Positions 8,935 through 19,538 are shown, counted from the first letter of the stretch. The stretch is 64,000 bases of DNA from Nostoc sp. CMAA1605 (GCF_021596505.1 NZ_PJIZ01000011.1:1-64000), one strand, 5' to 3'. The notes: generated from the sequence alone by a model not told the origin. Numbers and translations are program-made.

Positions 8935-9250
8935 CCCATTATGAAAATCTTTTGGGGGAATTAGATTAAAACAATCTTAAAATCCGATGATTTTCATCAA
9001 AAAGTGCTACTATTGTTTGTTATTATTAGCTTCCTGATTAAGTGTTCACTCCACGGGACGAACAATAACTTCCTGATGAATCAGGCTATATGAATTCAAA
9101 CTAATTAAGGGATGGTGTGCAAACCTCTCTCTGAGAGTAGGTTTGTGATACAAACAAATACCTGCGGCTGCTCGGATGATTAAAAACCGTTAAGAGCCAC
9201 AGGCAATTATAACACTGCAATTGCGTTAATGAGTGATTTTCTCAGGCTGG
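8935..9250. other. Intergenic region with hairpins between accA and SDR
   Basis: About 316 bases. A hairpin CAAACCT...AGGTTTG (9120-9145) and a shorter one (CCTGAT...ATCAGG near 9072) are visible. They could be a terminator or processing site for accA on the minus strand, but no T-run follows either. No coding frame seen. Confidence 0.5.
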
Positions 9251-10231
9251 TTAATGAGCAACTTCGGAAAAAACACCGATTTTGCGGAATTTCTCATAAC
9301 GCAGCTGTCTTCTTTCTTGGGATGTTAAACGGTTTAACTCTTCTAAATTATCCAGTAGAGCTTGTTTGAGGGTGTTAGCGGCTTGTAGAGGCTCGGTATG
9401 CGCGCCTCCAATGGGTTCAGGGAGAATTTGGTCAATAATGCCCAAGTTTTTCAAGTCGTGGGAGACGATTTTTAAAGCGACGGCGGCTTGGGGAGCTTTA
9501 CTAGCGTCCTTCCAGAGAATGGCCGCGCAGGCTTCGGGGGTAGCCACAGTGTAAACAGCGTGTTCAAACATTAACAGGCGATCGCCCACACCAATACCCA
9601 AAGCACCACCAGAACCACCTTCACCGATGACTGTACAGATAATGGGTACATCTAGAGAGAACATTTCCCGCAGATTATAGGCGATCGCTTCCCCTGCGCC
9701 TTGGCGTTCAGCGATCACTGTGGGCAAAGCTCCTGGTGTATCGATAAATGTCAAAATTGGCATACCAAACTTATTGGCGTGTTCCATCAGGCGCATTGCT
9801 TTGCGATAACCGCCAGGGGTAGCCATCCCGAAATTACGAGCGATATTATCCTTAGTATCGCGTCCCTTTTGATGACCCAACATCACCACAGGTTGCCCAC
9901 CTAAACGAGCCACACCACCAATTAAAGCTGGATCATCACTCCCGGAGCGATCGCCATGTAATTCCATCCATTCATCACTAATCGCCTGAATATAATCTAG
10001 GGTACTAGGGCGGCGGGGGTGACGGGCAACTTGCAGACGCTGCGCTGGGGATAAGGTACTAAAAATCTCCTCTCGCAGTTGCATAGCCCGTGTTTCTAGC
10101 TTGCGAATTTCCCCAGAAACATCCACACCATTTTCCTCAGCTAGCTGACGAATTTGGTCAATTCGGTTTGCTAATTCTGCTAAAGGCTTTTCAAAATCCA
10201 ACAGTAAAGGTTTACGCTCAGTAGTAGCCAT
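9251..10231 (-). CDS. accA: Acetyl-CoA carboxylase carboxyltransferase alpha subunit
   Basis: A 326-residue alpha subunit of the carboxyltransferase, which with AccD moves the carboxyl group from biotin to acetyl-CoA to make malonyl-CoA. An N-terminal coiled-coil helix region ([11 protein letters not shown] and following) precedes the crotonase-fold core with HQKGRD, the FIDTPGALP loop and the oxyanion-forming [17 protein letters not shown]. Its place directly downstream of aar and ado ties acyl-chain supply to alkane formation in gene order. Confidence 0.95.
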   Translation of the reverse strand: MATTERKPLLLDFEKPLAELANRIDQIRQLAEENGVDVSGEIRKLETRAMQLREEIFSTLSPAQRLQVARHPRRPSTLDYIQAISDEWMELHGDRSGSDDPALIGGVARLGGQPVVMLGHQKGRDTKDNIARNFGMATPGGYRKAMRLMEHANKFGMPILTFIDTPGALPTVIAERQGAGEAIAYNLREMFSLDVPIICTVIGEGGSGGALGIGVGDRLLMFEHAVYTVATPEACAAILWKDASKAPQAAVALKIVSHDLKNLGIIDQILPEPIGGAHTEPLQAANTLKQALLDNLEELNRLTSQERRQLRYEKFRKIGVFSEVAH

Positions 10232-10234
10232 ACG

Positions 10235-10320
10235 TTTAGGGATTGGGTATTAGGGATTGGGTATTGGGAATGGGGAATGGGGAATGGGGCATCGGGCATC
10301 GGGCATCGGGCAATTCAATT
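10235..10320. repeat. GGGGAATG / GGGCATC tandem repeats
   Basis: Short tandem repeats between aar and accA; they would sit in the leader of accA if the genes are co-transcribed. Confidence 0.75.
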
Positions 10321-10431
10321 AGTGGACTTTGGATTTTAAATTTTGGATTGGATTTCAATCTAAAATCCGAAATCTAAAATCTAAAATTCTTTTCCTTGTC
10401 TACCTTGTCACCCAGTCCCCAGTCCCCAAAC

Positions 10432-11451
10432 TTAAACCAGCAGTGGTCTAAACCCATGTTTGACTGAAGCTCGACCAATCTGCTCCATTTTGTCTACGGT
10501 AATCTGATTACGCCCCCAAGAAAAGTTCGTGTATAACTTCTCAAATTCCAATAGCATCGATTCCGCAAAACAGGCGAATAACTGGCGTGCTGGCACATCC
10601 ATATTGACTATTTTCATGATCTTCCAGTCAATGTCTAAAGAATGTTCCACAATGCCGCCATTCAATACATACACGCCTGGATGCTGAACTTTTGTAGCTA
10701 AGTTTTTGGGATAGCCCCCATCAATCAATAAACAAGGTTGTTTTAAAGTTGTGGGGTCAATTTCCACACCTTTAGGCATACTAGCTACCCACACTACAAT
10801 ATCAGCTTGGGGTAGGGCTTCATCCAATGCCATGATTTTTCCTCGCCCCAGTTCGGTTTGTAATTCCTGGAGACGCTCTTGGTTACGGGCTATCAGCAAG
10901 AGTTCTTTGACATCAGTTTTTGCATCTAGCCAACGAGTTACAGCAGAACCAATATCACCAGTCGCCCCACAGATGGCTACCGTGGCTTGGGAAAGGTCAA
11001 TGCCTATTTGCTGTGATGCTGCTTCTACTTGGCGGCAGATAATATAAGCTGTGTGAGTATTACCTGTAGTAAAGCGTTCAAACTCTAGCTTGATGTTACG
11101 GACTTGCTGAAACTGCTCTAAGTTAAAGTTTTCAAAAATAATTGAGGAAAACCCGCCCAAAGCCGTAATATCAATGCCATGCTTTTGAGCATGAGCCATT
11201 GCGTTCAGGATTTTGCGTGTTGCCGCTTTAATGCGACGATTTGCGAGCATTTCCGGTAAGAAGCAAGACTCTACATACTTACCTTCAATAATCTCGCCAG
11301 TAACACTTGTAACTTTAATGTGATCAACTATTTGCGGTGGTGCGCTACACCAAAAATCTAGCCCTTGGTCGGCATATTCTGGGTATCCCAATTCCCTGGC
11401 TACCGCTTGAGCGTGTTCTAAACTTGTCAGATGTCCAATTAGACCAAACAT
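10432..11451 (-). CDS. aar: Long-chain acyl-[acyl-carrier-protein] reductase
   Basis: A 339-residue acyl-ACP reductase that makes fatty aldehydes from acyl-ACP with NADPH. The start [19 protein letters not shown] is diagnostic of the family; the Rossmann motif [11 protein letters not shown] is at about residues 184-194, and the probable thioester-forming Cys lies in [15 protein letters not shown]. It works with the aldehyde-deformylating oxygenase encoded 376 bases upstream on the same strand. The intervening DNA is repeat-rich, so aar may have its own promoter. Confidence 0.95.
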   Translation of the reverse strand: MFGLIGHLTSLEHAQAVARELGYPEYADQGLDFWCSAPPQIVDHIKVTSVTGEIIEGKYVESCFLPEMLANRRIKAATRKILNAMAHAQKHGIDITALGGFSSIIFENFNLEQFQQVRNIKLEFERFTTGNTHTAYIICRQVEAASQQIGIDLSQATVAICGATGDIGSAVTRWLDAKTDVKELLLIARNQERLQELQTELGRGKIMALDEALPQADIVVWVASMPKGVEIDPTTLKQPCLLIDGGYPKNLATKVQHPGVYVLNGGIVEHSLDIDWKIMKIVNMDVPARQLFACFAESMLLEFEKLYTNFSWGRNQITVDKMEQIGRASVKHGFRPLLV

Positions 11452-11827
11452 GGAGTGATATATTAGGCGTGGGCTTAACTAAAAGCGTGAAATGGGTGGG
11501 TAAGAGACTATACCTAACTCTTAAAAATACTATACAAAGTGTCAAGAGTGAGTGATGAGTGCTGAGTTGTGAGTGCTGAGTTGTGTTAGCGGTAGCGCGG
11601 CGTTTAGCCGGTGCTGGGTTGTGAGTGCGGTAGCATGGCGTTTAGCCAGTGCTGAGTGAAGATTAGTATTTAGGAGCTTTTGTTAAATCTGTGCTTAGTG
11701 GATTGAGTATAAAAGGCGTGTGACTATCCAAAACTTGTTTTACCTTCTCGATACTCCTCACTCAGCACTCCTCACTCAGCACTCAGCACTCAGCACTCAG
11801 CACTCAGCACTCAGCACTCACAACTAC
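11452..11827. repeat. Repeat-filled aar/ado spacer
   Basis: The spacer holds GAGTGCTGAGTTGT repeats (about 11545-11590), a dispersed element TTAGCGGTAGCGCGGCGTTT (about 11586) whose reverse complement recurs twice near 62.4 kb, and ACTCAGC heptamers (11757-11822). The unique part around 11655-11755 is the likely site of any aar promoter. Confidence 0.8.
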
Positions 11828-12523
11828 TTAAACAGTTGCTAGTCCGTAAGCTGACAAGCGCATGATGTCTCTGGTGGTGAAGCCGATATTGCTCAAAGCT
11901 TCTCCATACTGAATCATGAAATCTTCTACTAAAGCATCTTTTTCCATTGCTAGAACTGCTGCATCTGCTGCAACTTGGTTGAGCATTTGCCAAACTAAAG
12001 GCAGATTTTGACGGTTAGCTGCTTCTAATTCTGCTTTGGATTCAGCAAAATTTTCTTTGAGCCAAACTTCTCCAAAGTTAAGGTGACTGTATTCATCTTT
12101 CACTACACCCTCAGTAATTTTTCGGGCAAAATCATCAGCTACGGGGATGTAGATGTTATATGCAGCGATCGCAAAACATTCGATAATTAAAGATTGAATT
12201 AAAAGGCAAGTAACCACTTTACCTTCGGCAGCCGCTAATTGAAAATTACCGTGTAACCCAGCAAAAAATTCCTTAGCAAACTCTAAATCTGGTGTGACAT
12301 CCAGATTGCGTCCACAAGCTTCAAATCCCTTCTTGTGACGGCTTTCCATTTTAGAGAGGCGAATCAAGTCATCTTTATGTTCTGGCAGCAGTTCAGCTAG
12401 TGTGATGTAGTTTTCATGAGCTTCTTGTTCACCCTCAATCACGATCGCATTAATGCGGCTATAGGCATCTTTGTATTCTTCGCTGTGGAAATCAATTTCT
12501 AAATCGGCTGCAACCTGCTGCAT
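11828..12523 (-). CDS. ado: Aldehyde-deformylating oxygenase
   Basis: A 231-residue ferritin-like di-iron enzyme that converts Cn fatty aldehydes to Cn-1 alkanes plus formate. Di-iron ligand motifs are in order: [42 protein letters not shown] and [14 protein letters not shown]. All expected Glu/His ligands are present and the length matches characterised cyanobacterial enzymes. It is the first gene of the ado-aar-accA block on the minus strand. Confidence 0.95.
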   Translation of the reverse strand: MQQVAADLEIDFHSEEYKDAYSRINAIVIEGEQEAHENYITLAELLPEHKDDLIRLSKMESRHKKGFEACGRNLDVTPDLEFAKEFFAGLHGNFQLAAAEGKVVTCLLIQSLIIECFAIAAYNIYIPVADDFARKITEGVVKDEYSHLNFGEVWLKENFAESKAELEAANRQNLPLVWQMLNQVAADAAVLAMEKDALVEDFMIQYGEALSNIGFTTRDIMRLSAYGLATV

Positions 12524-12835
12524 GATATGTTTACTCCTGTAACCTGAATTATTTGATACCGAAACCTAATTTACCCCATGATTTTAGGGTAATGCCCATC
12601 GTTGTTTAATTTTACTTAACAAGTCACTATGTTATAGATTAGCTTTTGCTGTGTGTGATAGCTCTACCAATTTAACTAATTCGATAGGTCATGGGGGAAA
12701 ATATTTGAAAATGGGACTGGAAATGGGGCATGGGGCATAGGGCATAGGTAAAACAGATCATTTAAATAACATCTCCCTTGTTTCCTGATTCCCCATTCCC
12801 GATTCCCCATGCCCGATTCCCCATTCCCCAAACTC
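12524..12835. other. Divergent intergenic region with repeats
   Basis: Between ado (minus) and the ABC permease (plus). The ado promoter should be in about 12524-12680. From ~12708 the sequence becomes GGGGCATA and CCCCATTC tandem repeats running up to the permease start, so the permease's own promoter, if any, is embedded in repeats. Confidence 0.6.
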
Positions 12836-13663
12836 ATGTCTAACTCCAACCAGAATCTAAAATCCGCCGATTTTTTCAGCCTAGCAGGATTAATACTAGG
12901 GGCAGTGATTGTGCTGTCACCACTATTTGTGGTTTTTCTGACATCTTTTGTACCTCCAGGGTCAAACATAGAAATTTTGCCTAAAAATAATTGGTCTTTA
13001 GGCAATTATCAGGACGCTTGGCACAGAGGTAAGTTTTTATTAGCATTTGCTAATTCTACCTTGGTGGCGATCGCGGTGACGGCATTTCAAATTGTGACTT
13101 CGGCTTTAGCCGGTTATGCTTTGGCTAGGCTGAAGTTTCGCGGTAGACAAGCACTATTGTTAGTTGTGTTAGCCACTTTGGTGATTCCGTTTCAATTGTT
13201 GGTGATTCCTATTTTTTTGGTGTTGAAGTGGGGACACCTCATCAATACATACGGGGCTTTAATTTTACCCACTGCTGTCAACGGTTTTGGCATTTTTCTC
13301 TTACGTCAATATTTCCAAACAATTCCTGTGGAATTGGAAGAAGCCGCAACTATCGATGGGGCAAACAGATTACAAATTCTGTGGCAAGTCATGTTACCCT
13401 TAGCCCGTCCAGCTTTGGTAACACTATTTTTATTTACATTTATCGCGGAGTGGAACGATTTATTTAAGCCCCTAGTATTTACCACTAGACCAGAATTAAG
13501 AACGGTGCAGTTAGCGTTGGCTGAGTTTCAAGAGCAGTTTACCAATAATTGGCCTTTGATGATGGCGGCGGTGACAATTGCTACTGTACCTGTGATGGTG
13601 CTGTTTCTCATTGGTCAGCGTCAGTTCATTAGAGGTATTGCTACCACAGGGATTAAAAATTAA
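12836..13663 (+). CDS. Sugar ABC transporter permease, MalG/UgpE family
   Basis: A 275-residue inner-membrane permease with six predicted helices and the EAA loop EEAATIDGANRLQILWQVML that docks the ATPase. The in-frame upstream Met (12809) lies in CCCCATTC repeats and was rejected; MSNSNQNLKS is the better start. No partner permease, solute-binding protein or ATPase is next to it, so it probably serves a transporter encoded elsewhere. The sugar cannot be inferred. Confidence 0.85.
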   Translation: MSNSNQNLKSADFFSLAGLILGAVIVLSPLFVVFLTSFVPPGSNIEILPKNNWSLGNYQDAWHRGKFLLAFANSTLVAIAVTAFQIVTSALAGYALARLKFRGRQALLLVVLATLVIPFQLLVIPIFLVLKWGHLINTYGALILPTAVNGFGIFLLRQYFQTIPVELEEAATIDGANRLQILWQVMLPLARPALVTLFLFTFIAEWNDLFKPLVFTTRPELRTVQLALAEFQEQFTNNWPLMMAAVTIATVPVMVLFLIGQRQFIRGIATTGIKN

Positions 13664-13724
13664 TTATTCATGACTGCATAAGTTTGCTCAAACAGACTGA
13701 TATTAGTAATTGGGAGAGGTTCAA

Positions 13725-13790
13725 CCAATTCGCAATTCGCAATTCGCAATTCGCAATGGACTAACGTCCCGCTACGCTAACGCAATTCAG
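13725..13790. repeat. CAATTCG heptamers plus dispersed element
   Basis: About four CAATTCG units followed by GGACTAACGTCCCGCTACGC, a small dispersed element common in this genome type. Confidence 0.75.
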
Positions 13791-13907
13791 AAAGTCATAG
13801 ACCATCTGGGTTTCAAGCTTTGCATCTTTTGCTTAATTGTGGAGAATTGGGGTTAAACCCACTCTCATTGGAAATAAATCAATATTTTGTACGAGTCCCC
13901 AGCAGTC

Positions 13908-14231
13908 ATGAATACTGAAATGTTACAGGAAGTCTCTTTAGATGCTCAAACTCTAGAGCAATTGCAAAATGAAATTAGCCAGGAGTTAATGGAAGTTCTG
14001 AATAAATCCCAGTTGGGTAAGGTGCTGGAGAAATACGGTATTTCCGATACACAAGTGCTGAAAATTCAATACACACTAGATGTCAATCAACTGCCATCAG
14101 CTGATGTGAGTAATGGTCAGGTAGCCATTGAATCTTTTAGCATACCCAAACCACCCATAGGTGCAAACTTAGGATTGATTCAGCCTTGCCCATTTGATGG
14201 CAACCCCGATGGCTGTTGGGTTTATTGCTAA
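13908..14231 (+). CDS. Small unknown protein with Cys-containing C-terminal tail
   Basis: A 107-residue protein starting MNTEMLQEVSLDAQ (ATG 13908; the upstream in-frame start is less likely). Residues 1-85 are acidic, helical and without Cys. The last 16 residues (QPCPFDGNPDGCWVYC) hold all three cysteines, plus Gly, Pro and Trp. This leader-plus-compact-core layout resembles a ribosomal peptide precursor, but no modification enzyme or exporter is adjacent. It is followed 72 bases later by a TpsA-type adhesin gene on the same strand. I do not recognise the family; a small regulatory or metal-binding protein is also possible. Confidence 0.55.
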   Translation: MNTEMLQEVSLDAQTLEQLQNEISQELMEVLNKSQLGKVLEKYGISDTQVLKIQYTLDVNQLPSADVSNGQVAIESFSIPKPPIGANLGLIQPCPFDGNPDGCWVYC

Positions 14232-14303
14232 AGCATACTTCACTTTTGATCACATTCCATGTAAAGTCGTCCTAGAAGGACGGCGTAAGAGACAAAATTT
14301 TCG

Positions 14304-16796
14304 ATGAATCAAAATCGAAGCGATCGCTATTCTGATTTGAGGCTAGTAAATGCTTTAGCAATTGCTAGCCTATCTGTCTTTTCTGGAGATTGCGTCTTGG
14401 CACAAATCAACCAGGATCAGACATTGGGTTTAGAGAATTCAGTTGTCACACCTCAAGTTGTCAATGGTCAAACGATTTATCAAATAGATGGTGGTTCTAT
14501 TCGTGGCAACAATCTATTCCATAGCTTTGAAAATTTTTCTTTGCATAACGGCAATACGGCTTACTTTAATAACGCTATAAACATTCAAAATATTTTCAGT
14601 CGCGTCACAGGTAATTCCATTTCCAATATTGATGGCATTCTCAAAACTAACGGTACAGCTAACCTATTTTTTATTAACCCCAATGGCATTGTTTTAGGTT
14701 CTCGTGCTGCTTTAGATATCCAAGGTTCTTTTTTAGCTACCACAGCTGATAGGATCAATTTTGCGAATAATCTGCAATTTAGTGCTTCCAATCCACAAAC
14801 CGCACCATTGTTAGCTGTCAACGTTCCCACAGGCTTACAATTCGGCACAAAAGTAGGTGCAATCAAAAACCAATCCCAAGCCAGTTTAGGTGGTGCAACC
14901 AATCGTCTCAACAGTCCTGCTGGTTTACAGGTAAAGCCACAAAGAACTTTAGCATTAGTAGGCGGCGATTTGATATTGCAGGGAGGCAATTTAACCGCCA
15001 AGGAAGGCAGAATCGAATTAGGAAGCGTCGGTGCTAATAGTATTGTGAATATCCAACCCACTCCTCAAGGATGGAAACTAGGATATGAAAATGTCCGCGA
15101 TTTTCACAACATTCAACTAACACAAGGAATTGTTAACAATTCAGCCAGGCCTTCTCAAGTTGATGTGAGTGGTGAAGGTAGCGGTAGCGTTCATCTCCAA
15201 GGTAAGCAAATATTAGTCAATAGTCGTTCACAAATTCTGGCTAATACTTTAGGTAAGAAACAAGGCGGTAATTTAACCATTAATGCTTCAGAATCAGTAG
15301 AACTGGTGGGTTTAAATTCCGCAATTTTAACAACTGTTACCTTCGGTGCTGGTAATGCAGGCAACTTAGAAATTACAACTGGTAATCTCATTGTCAGAGA
15401 TGTCGCACAAGTGAGAGTGGGGGCGCAATTTCTCAACAATGCTGCGGCTGCCAATCCAGAATTACGCTTAGGTTCGGGTGGTAAATTAATTATCAATGCC
15501 TCTGAATCTGTGGTGTTAACTGGTAGTAGAACCTTCGGGAATCAAACTGTCCCTGGGGGATTATTCACTGCAACTGCTGATATAGGAGATGCCGGTGATA
15601 TATTCATTAATACCAAAGTTTTACGTATTGACGATGGAGCCATACTCAGCACCGAGTCTGCCGGTAGGATATTATCAGGAGGGAAGTACATACCAGCAAT
15701 AGGTCAAGGGGGCAATGTGACAGTGAATGCCTCGGAATCCATAGAAGTAGCTGGTATTTCTATCAATGATTTTGTCGCTGGTATTTCTACCACCACCAGA
15801 GGAACTGGTAAAGCCGGAAACTTAAATTTAACTACTGATAAATTAATTATTCGCGATCGCGGCGCAATTTCTGTTAGTAGTGCAGTACCCAAAACTGTAA
15901 TTTACGTAGGAGATCCCACTAAGTTAGGCGCAGCAGGCGAAATCAATATCAATGCTCGTTCCATCCGGTTAGAAAATGGCGGACAATTGATTGCCGAGAG
16001 TGAAGCGGGTATGGGTGGAAATATCACACTCAAGGTGCAGGATTTACTATTAATGCGTCGTCAAAGTCAAATCTCTACTAGTGCAGGTAAGACTCTAGGA
16101 CGGGGGGATGGTGGTAACATTAACATCAATATACCTAATGGCTTTATTGTGGGTGCATCTTCAGAAAATAATGATATCACTGCCAATGCTTTTGCAGGTA
16201 CTGGGGGCAAAATCAATATCAACACTGAGCGCGTTTTTGGCTTTGTACCCCGTACTGGTGCAGATGTAGCGAGATTATTAGGCACAGACAAGCCAGAAGA
16301 ATTGAAAACGAGTGAACTGCCGACTAACGATATTACAGCCTTTTCGCAGCAGAATCCTGCTTTAAATGGCGACATACAAATTAATACGCCTGATGTTGAT
16401 AGTAGTCAAGGGATAGTAGAACTACCAACAAATCTAGTTGATACCTCCCAACAAATTACTTCTGCTTGTAGTCCGAGAAAAAGCACGGAACGAAGTTCAT
16501 TTATTTCTACAGGCAGAGGCGGAATTTCGGTAAGTCCAATGGATACCTTAACAGGGGATACAGTCTTGACAGATTGGATTAATATCCCAGCAGAAAGAGA
16601 AAGCCACACTGGTAAGATAGCACCGCACACATCGGAAAATACCACGAATCAACAATCAGGCGATCGCTCCCCTGAAATTATCGAAGCCCAAGGTTGGATA
16701 GTCGCACCCAATGGCAATATAGTTCTCGTCGCGCAAGCACCCACAGCTACACCCCACAGTCCAGCATTGAAAGCGGCGGGTTGTAGCGTACATTAG
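14304..16796 (+). CDS. Filamentous-haemagglutinin-type (TpsA) two-partner secretion exoprotein
   Basis: An 830-residue secreted protein. A signal-like segment (residues ~14-35, ending VLAQ) is followed by the TPS domain (~36-280) with FHSFENFSLHNG and LFFINPNGIVLGSRAALD, the hallmarks recognised by TpsB transporters. Residues ~300-650 consist of beta-helix repeats of the pattern GGNLTINASESVEL, repeated four or more times. The C-terminus has a short Cys-bearing segment (ITSACSPR) and ends KAAGCSVH. No TpsB gene is in the window. Such proteins act as adhesins or contact-dependent effectors; this one is short for an effector carrier. Confidence 0.9.
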   Translation: MNQNRSDRYSDLRLVNALAIASLSVFSGDCVLAQINQDQTLGLENSVVTPQVVNGQTIYQIDGGSIRGNNLFHSFENFSLHNGNTAYFNNAINIQNIFSRVTGNSISNIDGILKTNGTANLFFINPNGIVLGSRAALDIQGSFLATTADRINFANNLQFSASNPQTAPLLAVNVPTGLQFGTKVGAIKNQSQASLGGATNRLNSPAGLQVKPQRTLALVGGDLILQGGNLTAKEGRIELGSVGANSIVNIQPTPQGWKLGYENVRDFHNIQLTQGIVNNSARPSQVDVSGEGSGSVHLQGKQILVNSRSQILANTLGKKQGGNLTINASESVELVGLNSAILTTVTFGAGNAGNLEITTGNLIVRDVAQVRVGAQFLNNAAAANPELRLGSGGKLIINASESVVLTGSRTFGNQTVPGGLFTATADIGDAGDIFINTKVLRIDDGAILSTESAGRILSGGKYIPAIGQGGNVTVNASESIEVAGISINDFVAGISTTTRGTGKAGNLNLTTDKLIIRDRGAISVSSAVPKTVIYVGDPTKLGAAGEININARSIRLENGGQLIAESEAGMGGNITLKVQDLLLMRRQSQISTSAGKTLGRGDGGNININIPNGFIVGASSENNDITANAFAGTGGKININTERVFGFVPRTGADVARLLGTDKPEELKTSELPTNDITAFSQQNPALNGDIQINTPDVDSSQGIVELPTNLVDTSQQITSACSPRKSTERSSFISTGRGGISVSPMDTLTGDTVLTDWINIPAERESHTGKIAPHTSENTTNQQSGDRSPEIIEAQGWIVAPNGNIVLVAQAPTATPHSPALKAAGCSVH

Positions 16797-17233
16797 GGAA
16801 TTGGGAATTGGGAATTGGGAATTGGGAATTGGGCATGGGGCATGGGGCATTGGTATATATTCCCCTTACACCCCTAAACCCTTACTCCCCTAAACCCCTA
16901 CTCCCTTCCACCCCTATTTATTAAGAAATATAATATTCATTGATACAATGTTTGTATATAATTAGATATATGCAACAATCTCAGTTTAATCTTCATAAAA
17001 AAAATCAATAAAATTAGACTAGCTTGCAAATGCGTTTTAACCTTCACAATATAGGATTTGTTAAGCTGATTGCTATTCACTGGACTAAATTTCTGATAAG
17101 AATTAAAGAAAGGCTCAAATATCGTCAGCAAAGACTCATAATCATTCGCTTGAGGCACTAAAAACATTTTATACCAGCGAAATTCACAAATCATTGCCTC
17201 CAAGGGTCATTAACATCAGACAGGGACTCTCGC
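16797..17233. other. Intergenic region with GGGAATT repeats
   Basis: Directly after the TpsA stop there are about seven GGGAATT units (to ~16833), then CACCCCTAAA repeats (~16868-16918), then ~300 bases of AT-rich unique DNA that must hold the kinase promoter. A minus-strand frame at 16937-17203 has unlikely composition and no family resemblance; it was not called. Confidence 0.6.
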
Positions 17234-19477
17234 ATGAATATAAATTCCGTAGAATCTACAGTCGAGTTGTCGGAAGAATCTCACACTCGTCTTATTTTCG
17301 GCACAGCAATTGATGAAAAAAGTAGTGCGGAACAGTTACTACTTAGTATGTATGACTCTGTGCAGACATCTATCTTTGTGGTGGATGTGTTAGAGAATGG
17401 TGATTTTTGTTATGTGGGACTTAATCCCACCCATGAACGGTGGATAGGTATCAGTTCGCAGGATTTGCGGGGTAAAAAACCAGAGGATATTCTGACTCCT
17501 GTGGATGCAATTAAGGTGCGTCAGCGTTACACTGATTGCGTGCGCTTGGGTAAGACGATTTCCTATGAGCAATGTTTACAGTTTCAGGGAGTTTCGACTT
17601 GGTGGAGTACAACATTAACGCCATTGCGGGATGCTAACTCCCGAATTTATCGCATCCTGGGGACTAGTAGTAATATTACCCCGATAAAACAAGTAACTCC
17701 AGGCAAAGAGCAATTATTAGCGAAAGCCACCCAAAGAATTCATGATGCTATAGATTTCGATGAGATTCTTCAGCAAACTGTCGAAGATTTACGACATTGT
17801 TTAAATTGCGATCGCATCCTCATTTATCAAATGTCTCATGATCACAATGGCGTAGTCATTGCTGAAGCTACGGTGACACCTGATATTTCCCTATTGGGTA
17901 AACATTTCCCTGATCCTTGCTTACGTTACCAACATCAAGAACATCGGGGGCGATGTTGTCATCAAATTGTCACAGACATTTATACTGATGGCATCAATAA
18001 TTGCCAAAGAGATTTTTTAAACTCCTTGCAGGTGAGAGCTCATCTAGTCGTTCCTATTTTATTACAGCAGAATTTGTGGGGATTATTAATCGCTCAATAT
18101 TGCCATGAACCCCATCAATGGGAGCAAACTGAAATTGATTTACTCCAGCAAATAGCCTTCCAACTGGGAATAGCTACCCACCAGCAAGAACTACAACAGC
18201 AAATCAAACAGCTGAAAAATCAGCTAGATTTACACAAACGAGAACACCACACACACCTACAGCAGACAAAAAACTTTCAAAGCTTAGTGCTGAGGGTGAC
18301 AGAGAAAATTCGGGATCATCCAGAAGAAAAGCTAGTTTTTGCCTACGTTACCCAAGAGTTGACCAAATTATTGCAACTAGAATCTTGCTATATCGAACTC
18401 TATAGTCCTGACTGTGCTGTGGTGAGTGTAGTGCATGAGTATGCAGCTACCCAAATTACCTATCAAGGACTCATTAGACAACCGCAAGAGTTATGTGAAA
18501 TTTATCAGCCACTCTTGCAAAAACAACCTTTCCAGTCTGTAGAAATTGTCCCTGGATGGCATCCTAAATTACTGGTTATTACACAGTTAGCTTGTCCTAT
18601 TTATGACAAGGATGGGATGTTAGGCAATCTTTGGGTGATTAAACCAACACAACAGAGATTTGAAGAGGTAGAGATTGACTTAGTACAAACTTTAGCCCAT
18701 GAATGTGCGATCGCCATTCGTCAAACTAGACTCAATGCTAGCAAACAAGCCAGAATCAAAAAACTAGAAACCAAAGAACGTCTCAACCAGGAATTTCTCA
18801 AAAACCTCTCCCATGAACTGCAAACACCCATAACCAGCATTAGTCTAGCGGCTCAAACCCTAGAAAGTCTCTTTTTACCCAACGGTACGCTAGATACAGA
18901 AATCGCTCCCCAACTCTTACAAATTCTGCATAAAGAATGTGGTAGAGAAAGCCGACTCATAAACGATTTACTCACCCTAATTCATTTGGAGGTAGAACCA
19001 GAACCGCCAACCTTAATTAACATCGACTTACAAACGTGGCTTCCTCCCCTCGTCGCCGCTTTTTTAGATGTCACTAGTTGTCAGGGACAGCAATTAAAAC
19101 TCGATATTGCAACTAATCTCACCCCCCTAGTCACCGACATCACCGAACTAGAACGCATTCTCACCGAACTTTTAAACTATGTGTGCAAATACACCCCCCC
19201 AGGAGAATCAATAACAGTCTCTACCCAAACCACAGCCGCAGCATTGCAAATTAGCGTCAGTAATTCGGGGTTAGAAATTTCCACCCAGGATCAAACCCGC
19301 ATTTTTGAGCCGTTTTACCATATTTCCAAAAATGACCCCTGGAAATATAGAGGTACAGGCTTAGAAATGGCCTTAGTGAAAAAAATGGTCAGACATTTAG
19401 GTGGCTCAATTCATGTAGAAAGTGGCGCAGGACAAACAACCTTTATGATCAAATTTCCCCAATCGACTACAATTTAA
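17234..19477 (+). CDS. Sensor histidine kinase, PAS-GAF-GAF-HisKA-HATPase
   Basis: A 747-residue soluble kinase. PAS (~36-152), a phytochrome-type GAF (~165-320), a second GAF (~345-500), HisKA with the phospho-acceptor His527 (LSHELQTP) and a C-terminal HATPase. The first GAF has LVVPILLQQNLWGLLIAQYC, typical of phytochrome/cyanobacteriochrome domains, and a Cys at residue 257 at the place where bilin-binding GAFs carry Cys-His; here it is Cys-Gln. The ATPase domain keeps the N-box Asn, but the usual DxGxG reads SNSGLE, so activity may be reduced. No receiver gene adjoins it. Confidence 0.85.
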   Translation: MNINSVESTVELSEESHTRLIFGTAIDEKSSAEQLLLSMYDSVQTSIFVVDVLENGDFCYVGLNPTHERWIGISSQDLRGKKPEDILTPVDAIKVRQRYTDCVRLGKTISYEQCLQFQGVSTWWSTTLTPLRDANSRIYRILGTSSNITPIKQVTPGKEQLLAKATQRIHDAIDFDEILQQTVEDLRHCLNCDRILIYQMSHDHNGVVIAEATVTPDISLLGKHFPDPCLRYQHQEHRGRCCHQIVTDIYTDGINNCQRDFLNSLQVRAHLVVPILLQQNLWGLLIAQYCHEPHQWEQTEIDLLQQIAFQLGIATHQQELQQQIKQLKNQLDLHKREHHTHLQQTKNFQSLVLRVTEKIRDHPEEKLVFAYVTQELTKLLQLESCYIELYSPDCAVVSVVHEYAATQITYQGLIRQPQELCEIYQPLLQKQPFQSVEIVPGWHPKLLVITQLACPIYDKDGMLGNLWVIKPTQQRFEEVEIDLVQTLAHECAIAIRQTRLNASKQARIKKLETKERLNQEFLKNLSHELQTPITSISLAAQTLESLFLPNGTLDTEIAPQLLQILHKECGRESRLINDLLTLIHLEVEPEPPTLINIDLQTWLPPLVAAFLDVTSCQGQQLKLDIATNLTPLVTDITELERILTELLNYVCKYTPPGESITVSTQTTAAALQISVSNSGLEISTQDQTRIFEPFYHISKNDPWKYRGTGLEMALVKKMVRHLGGSIHVESGAGQTTFMIKFPQSTTI

Positions 19478-19538
19478 ATTTTCAATTGACTAAATATTGA
19501 CGAATTAACTATAATATTGTTATTATGATTGTTTGTGT

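Noticed and set aside
16937-17203. 88-residue minus-strand protein
   Set aside because: AT-rich composition, no recognisable domain, and it occupies the likely promoter region of the kinase gene.
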